Origin: Vibrio panuliri
GTDB lineage: Bacteria > Pseudomonadota > Gammaproteobacteria > Enterobacterales > Vibrionaceae
Length of the DNA: 64,000 nucleotides
Assembly: GCF_009938205.1 (NCBI RefSeq)
Contig: NZ_AP019654.1
Location: 2,446,540-2,510,539, forward strand
Direction: 5' to 3'
Shown piece by piece: positions 60,900 through 64,000 of the stretch. The notes beneath the pieces are model-generated. The model was not told where the DNA came from. It saw only the letters and a program-made list of their open reading frames with translations, and did no database searches. Position numbers and translations under genes: made by a program. How positions within the stretch are numbered: position 1 is the first letter of the stretch; each line of letters opens with the position of its first letter.

Positions 60900-60945
60900 T
60901 ACCGGGAACCTTCATACTCTGCCCCTATGAGGCGTGAGTATTTCA
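60900..60945 (+). promoter_or_regulatory. Two small hairpins in the proS leader
   Basis: TTCCC-CTACC-GGGAA and ATACTC...GAGTAT lie between 60892 and 60937 ahead of proS. No tRNA-like T-box motif or terminator is evident. Confidence 0.35.
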
Positions 60946-60967
60946 CTTTAATAAACGGATAAATTTA

Positions 60968-62683
60968 ATGCGTACCAGTAATTATCTTCTTTCTACTCTG
61001 AAGGAGACTCCAAACGACGCAGAAGTAGTGAGCCACCAGCTCATGCTACGTGCAGGTATGATCCGTAAGCTGGCTTCAGGTCTTTATACCTGGCTACCTA
61101 CTGGTCTACGTGTATTGCGTAAAGTCGAAAACATCGTTCGTCAAGAGATCGACAATGCAGGTGCAATCGAAACTTTGATGCCCGTTGTTCAGCCGTTTGA
61201 ACTATGGGAAGAGACAGGCCGCAGCGAAAAGATGGGTCCTGAACTACTTCGCTTTACTGACCGCCACGTTCGTCCGTTTGTACTAAGCCCAACAGCAGAA
61301 GAAGTGATCACTGCGCTTGTGCGTAATGAAGTGAGCTCGTACAAACAACTGCCGATCAACCTGTACCAGATCCAAACTAAGTTCCGTGATGAGCGTCGTC
61401 CTCGTTTCGGCGTAATGCGTGCACGTGAATTCTGCATGATGGATGCGTACAGCTTCGACATCGACAAAGCGGGTCTAGAGAAATCTTACCAAGCGATGCA
61501 TGACGCATACTGTAAAGCGTTCGACCGCATGGGTCTTGAGTACCGTCCAGTACTGGCAGACTCAGGCGCGATCGGTGGTAACGGTTCTCAAGAGTTCCAC
61601 GTACTAGCGGAAAGTGGTGAAGACCTAATCGCCTTCTCTACTGAGTCTGATTACGCAGCAAACATCGAAAAAGCAGAAGCGGTTGCTCCTGCAGTTGAGC
61701 GTGCAGAACCAACGCAAGAAATGACTCTAGTTGACACGCCAAACGCGAAAACTATTGCAGAACTTGTTGAGCAGTTCGAACTACCAATCGAGAAAACGGT
61801 TAAGACTCTATTCGTTAAAGCTTCTGATGAAATTGATGCGCCGATCGTTGCACTAATCATCCGTGGTGACCACGAGCTAAACGAAATCAAAGCTGAGAAC
61901 CTACCAGAAGTTGCCGCTCCTCTTGAGATGGCAACTGAAGAAGAGATGCGTGAGCTAATTGGTGCTGGCGCAGGTTCACTAGGCCCTGTTGGTCTTGAGC
62001 TACCGTTTATCGTTGACCGCTCAGTAGCAGTAATGAGCGATTTCGGCGCAGGCGCAAACATCGACGGCAAACACTACTTCGGTATCAACTGGGGTCGTGA
62101 TGTAGAACTTGGTCAAGTAGCTGACCTACGTAACGTAGTAGAAGGCGATCCAAGCCCATGTGGTCAAGGTACGCTAATGCTTAAACGTGGTATCGAAGTG
62201 GGTCACATCTTCCAGCTTGGTAATGTGTACTCTGAATCAATGAACTGTGGTGTTCTCGATTCAAACGGTAAGAACGTTATCCTAGAAATGGGCTGTTACG
62301 GTATCGGTGTATCACGTGTTGTTGCTTCTGCCATTGAGCAGAACCATGATAAATACGGCATCATCTGGCCAGACGCACTAGCGCCTTTCCAAGTTGCTAT
62401 CGTACCGATGAACATGCACAAATCTGAGCGCGTTCAAGAAGCGGCTGAGAAGCTATACGCTGAACTGACTGCAATGGGTATCGAAGTGCTATTCGATGAC
62501 CGTAAAGAACGCCCAGGCGTTATGTTCTCTGATATGGAACTGATCGGTATCCCTCACACTATCGTGATTGGCGACCGCAGCATGGACGAAGGCAACTTCG
62601 AATACAAGAACCGTCGCAGCGGCGAGAAAACGGCTGTCGCGATGGCAGATATCGTTGAGCACCTAAAAGCACAACTTGCTTAA
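60968..62683 (+). CDS. proS: Prolyl-tRNA synthetase, bacterial type
   Basis: Class II synthetase charging tRNA-Pro. 571 residues. Motif 1-2 region [17 protein letters not shown] (about 35-51), [20 protein letters not shown] (about 138-157); editing (INS) domain about 225-405; motif 3 [10 protein letters not shown] (about 441-450); anticodon-binding domain at the C-terminus. A terminator follows at 62702. Confidence 0.99.
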   Translation: MRTSNYLLSTLKETPNDAEVVSHQLMLRAGMIRKLASGLYTWLPTGLRVLRKVENIVRQEIDNAGAIETLMPVVQPFELWEETGRSEKMGPELLRFTDRHVRPFVLSPTAEEVITALVRNEVSSYKQLPINLYQIQTKFRDERRPRFGVMRAREFCMMDAYSFDIDKAGLEKSYQAMHDAYCKAFDRMGLEYRPVLADSGAIGGNGSQEFHVLAESGEDLIAFSTESDYAANIEKAEAVAPAVERAEPTQEMTLVDTPNAKTIAELVEQFELPIEKTVKTLFVKASDEIDAPIVALIIRGDHELNEIKAENLPEVAAPLEMATEEEMRELIGAGAGSLGPVGLELPFIVDRSVAVMSDFGAGANIDGKHYFGINWGRDVELGQVADLRNVVEGDPSPCGQGTLMLKRGIEVGHIFQLGNVYSESMNCGVLDSNGKNVILEMGCYGIGVSRVVASAIEQNHDKYGIIWPDALAPFQVAIVPMNMHKSERVQEAAEKLYAELTAMGIEVLFDDRKERPGVMFSDMELIGIPHTIVIGDRSMDEGNFEYKNRRSGEKTAVAMADIVEHLKAQLA

Positions 62684-62701
62684 TCAGTGTTAAGAGATGC
62701 A

Positions 62702-62731
62702 AAAGGCCGATGGAAACATCGGCCTTTTTTA
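62702..62731 (+). terminator. Terminator of proS
   Basis: AAAGGCCGATG-GAAA-CATCGGCCTTTTTT, GNRA-type loop. Confidence 0.93.
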
Positions 62732-62737
62732 TTGGAA

Positions 62738-63222
62738 GCGACAAAACATAAACTTGTCATCCCCAAGAGGGAGGGACGACCGAGTTGGGGAGCTCGCTTT
62801 CAAAGAACAAAAACAAGATTCCCTACTCGCGCTAACGCGCTCTATGGAATGACAAGCCTAGACGAGATGCGACAAAACATAAACTTGTCATCCCCGAGAG
62901 GGAGGGACGACCGAGTTGGGGATCTCGCTTTCAAATAACAAAACAAGATTCCCTACTCGCGCTAACGCGCTCTATGGAATGACAAGCCTAGACGAGGAGC
63001 GACAAAACACAAACTTGTCATCCCCAAGAGGGAGGGACGACCGAGTTGGGGATCTCGCTTTCAAAGAACAAAACAAGATTCCCTACTCGCGCTCACGCGC
63101 TCTATGGAATGACAAGCCTAGACGAGGTGCGACAAAACACAAACTTGTCATCCCCGAGAGGGAGGTACGACCGAGTTGGGGATCTCGCTTTGAAATAACA
63201 AAACAAGATTCCCTACTCGCGC
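62738..63222. repeat. Four tandem ~130-bp palindromic elements
   Basis: Unit starts at 62738, 62869, 62999 and 63129 (131, 130, 130 bp); the last is cut off at about 94 bp. Each unit has terminal inverted repeats CTTGTCATCCC / GGAATGACAAG (copy 1: 62753-62856), an inner TCCCC(A/G)A...TTGGGGA stem and a GCGCTAACGCGC-type hairpin. Units differ at few positions. Spurious ORFs run through it in several frames. The truncated copy ends exactly at the stop of the glutamine amidotransferase gene. Confidence 0.9.
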
Positions 63223-63223
63223 T

Positions 63224-64000
63224 TTACTCCAAAGGCTCTGTTGGTGCTTGGCTGGCAACCTTTTTCGGTGCAAATGGCACGTCCACCAGCGCCTGTTCAT
63301 TGCCATCAATCAACTCACCGAAATGAAAAATCCCATACTCACCAGGCTTCATTCGATGCCAAGTTTCGTTGTCTGTTAAGGGCTGAGTCGCAATCACCGA
63401 GACAATATCATTTGGGGTCGTTTCTTCTTGGAAGTTGATTTCCACATCTTCATCTATCAAAGAAGCTTTGCCAAAAGGCGCGCGTCGAGTGATCCAATAA
63501 AGATGATTGGTGCAATAGGTCATGACGTACTCGCCATCGGAAAGCAACATATTGAATACGCCTTTCTCCCTCAACCCATCACAAATCTCAGCAATAAAAC
63601 GAAACACACCAACCATATCCTGAGGTGGCTCTGGATAGCGTTGTTCTAACTGCTTTAGCAGCCAACAAAATGCAAGCTCACTGTCTGTTTGACCAACGGG
63701 ACGAAAACGTCCAGTAACCAGATCTTGGTAATCGGTTAATTGTCCATTATGAGCAAAGGTCCAATAACGTCCCCACAACTCGCGGGTAAAAGGATGGGTA
63801 TTTTCGAGGTTAACCGCCCCACGATTCGCTTGGCGAATATGACTGATCACCGCAAGGCTCTTAATTGGATAGTTCTGAACCAGTTCGGCAATTTTTGAAT
63901 CACAGCTTGGGTTAGGATCTTTAAAAGTACGAAAGCCTTTACCTTCATAAAAGGTAATGCCCCAGCCGTCACGGTGTGGCCCTGTGTTGCCACCACGCTG
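63224..64000 (-). CDS. Class II glutamine amidotransferase (YafJ-like), 5' end outside window
   Basis: 259 residues are visible; the N-terminal catalytic Cys lies beyond the edge. Visible motifs of the Gn-AT II fold: HRDGWGITFYEGKG, VISHIRQANRGAV, ENTHPFTREL and FAHNGQLTDY, then QTDSELAFCWLL. Matches the YafJ/Ego3-like hydrolase family. The stop codon abuts the tandem repeat array, so the last few residues may be strain-specific. Confidence 0.85.
   Translation of the reverse strand, partial: QRGGNTGPHRDGWGITFYEGKGFRTFKDPNPSCDSKIAELVQNYPIKSLAVISHIRQANRGAVNLENTHPFTRELWGRYWTFAHNGQLTDYQDLVTGRFRPVGQTDSELAFCWLLKQLEQRYPEPPQDMVGVFRFIAEICDGLREKGVFNMLLSDGEYVMTYCTNHLYWITRRAPFGKASLIDEDVEINFQEETTPNDIVSVIATQPLTDNETWHRMKPGEYGIFHFGELIDGNEQALVDVPFAPKKVASQAPTEPLE

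Noticed and set aside
60892..60967. T-box riboswitch upstream of proS
   Set aside because: No T-box bulge sequence, specifier loop or terminator; only two small hairpins.
62687..63326. Overlapping open frames through the palindromic repeat array
   Set aside because: The frames only reflect the 130-bp repeats lacking stops; the translations repeat the element and one ends inside the opposing amidotransferase gene. No RBS or protein-like composition.

Overview
The window is Vibrio chromosome I-type housekeeping DNA. The toxR-toxS pair next to a divergent htpG, the ligA-zipA-cysZ-cysK-ptsHI-crr run, the miaB-ybeZ-ybeY-corC-lnt run and the leuS-to-lipA cell-envelope cluster all follow the gene order I remember for Vibrio cholerae (reversed). 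The ToxR and porin sequences are clearly not V. cholerae; I place it in genus Vibrio and go no further. I see no rRNA, tRNA, prophage, integron, CRISPR array or transposase.

Layout. 1-4 kb: hemH (cut by the edge), adk, htpG, all leftward. 4.1-6.6 kb rightward: toxR, toxS, a TauE/SafE permease, a SelW-like redox protein. 6.6-9.5 kb leftward: a phosphodiesterase, then four translationally coupled genes (two paralogous DUF1538 membrane proteins, a PII-like protein and a CBS-pair protein) that look like a regulated transporter of unknown substrate. 9.8-14.7 kb rightward: NAD-dependent epimerase, a frameshifted short-chain dehydrogenase, cnoX, qmcA/nfeD and a 57-residue secreted peptide. 14.7-20.4 kb leftward: lipoprotein, porin, ligA, zipA. 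20.6-25.7 kb rightward: cysZ, cysK, ptsH, ptsI, crr. Then ubiF (leftward), miaB-ybeZ-ybeY-corC-lnt, a zinc-ribbon gene (leftward), and leuS-lptE-holA-rsfS-rlmH-mrdA-mrdB-rlpA-dacA-ybeD-lipB-lipA. 46.4-54.4 kb: small lipoprotein, tandem ERIC-like repeats, glyA, a YitT protein, treR-treB-treC, a lipoprotein. 54.5-64 kb: gmhB, metNIQ, an AbgT transporter, rpmE2-rpmJ2, trmO, proS, a second tandem repeat array, and a glutamine amidotransferase cut by the edge.

Functional links. EI, HPr and EIIA-Glc (23-26 kb) supply phosphate to TreB, which has no IIA domain of its own. ToxR is the known activator of major porins in vibrios and a porin gene lies 11 kb away. The mrdA-mrdB-rlpA-dacA block is the cell-elongation machinery; lipB-lipA make lipoate. 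Recognisable control sites include a sigma-32 promoter for htpG, twin TreR-type operators before treB, MetJ boxes before metN, a PurR box before glyA, a CRP site before yitT, and abutting Zur and Fur boxes before the zinc-independent ribosomal proteins L31/L36.

The most unusual items are the DUF1538/PII/CBS operon, the Zur-Fur site, two homopolymer-associated reading-frame anomalies (the SDR gene and nfeD), the two tandem arrays of small palindromic elements, and several strong RNA hairpins lying between genes (adk leader, ptsH-ptsI, ptsI-crr, treB-treC). All statements come from reading the sequence; no database search was run.
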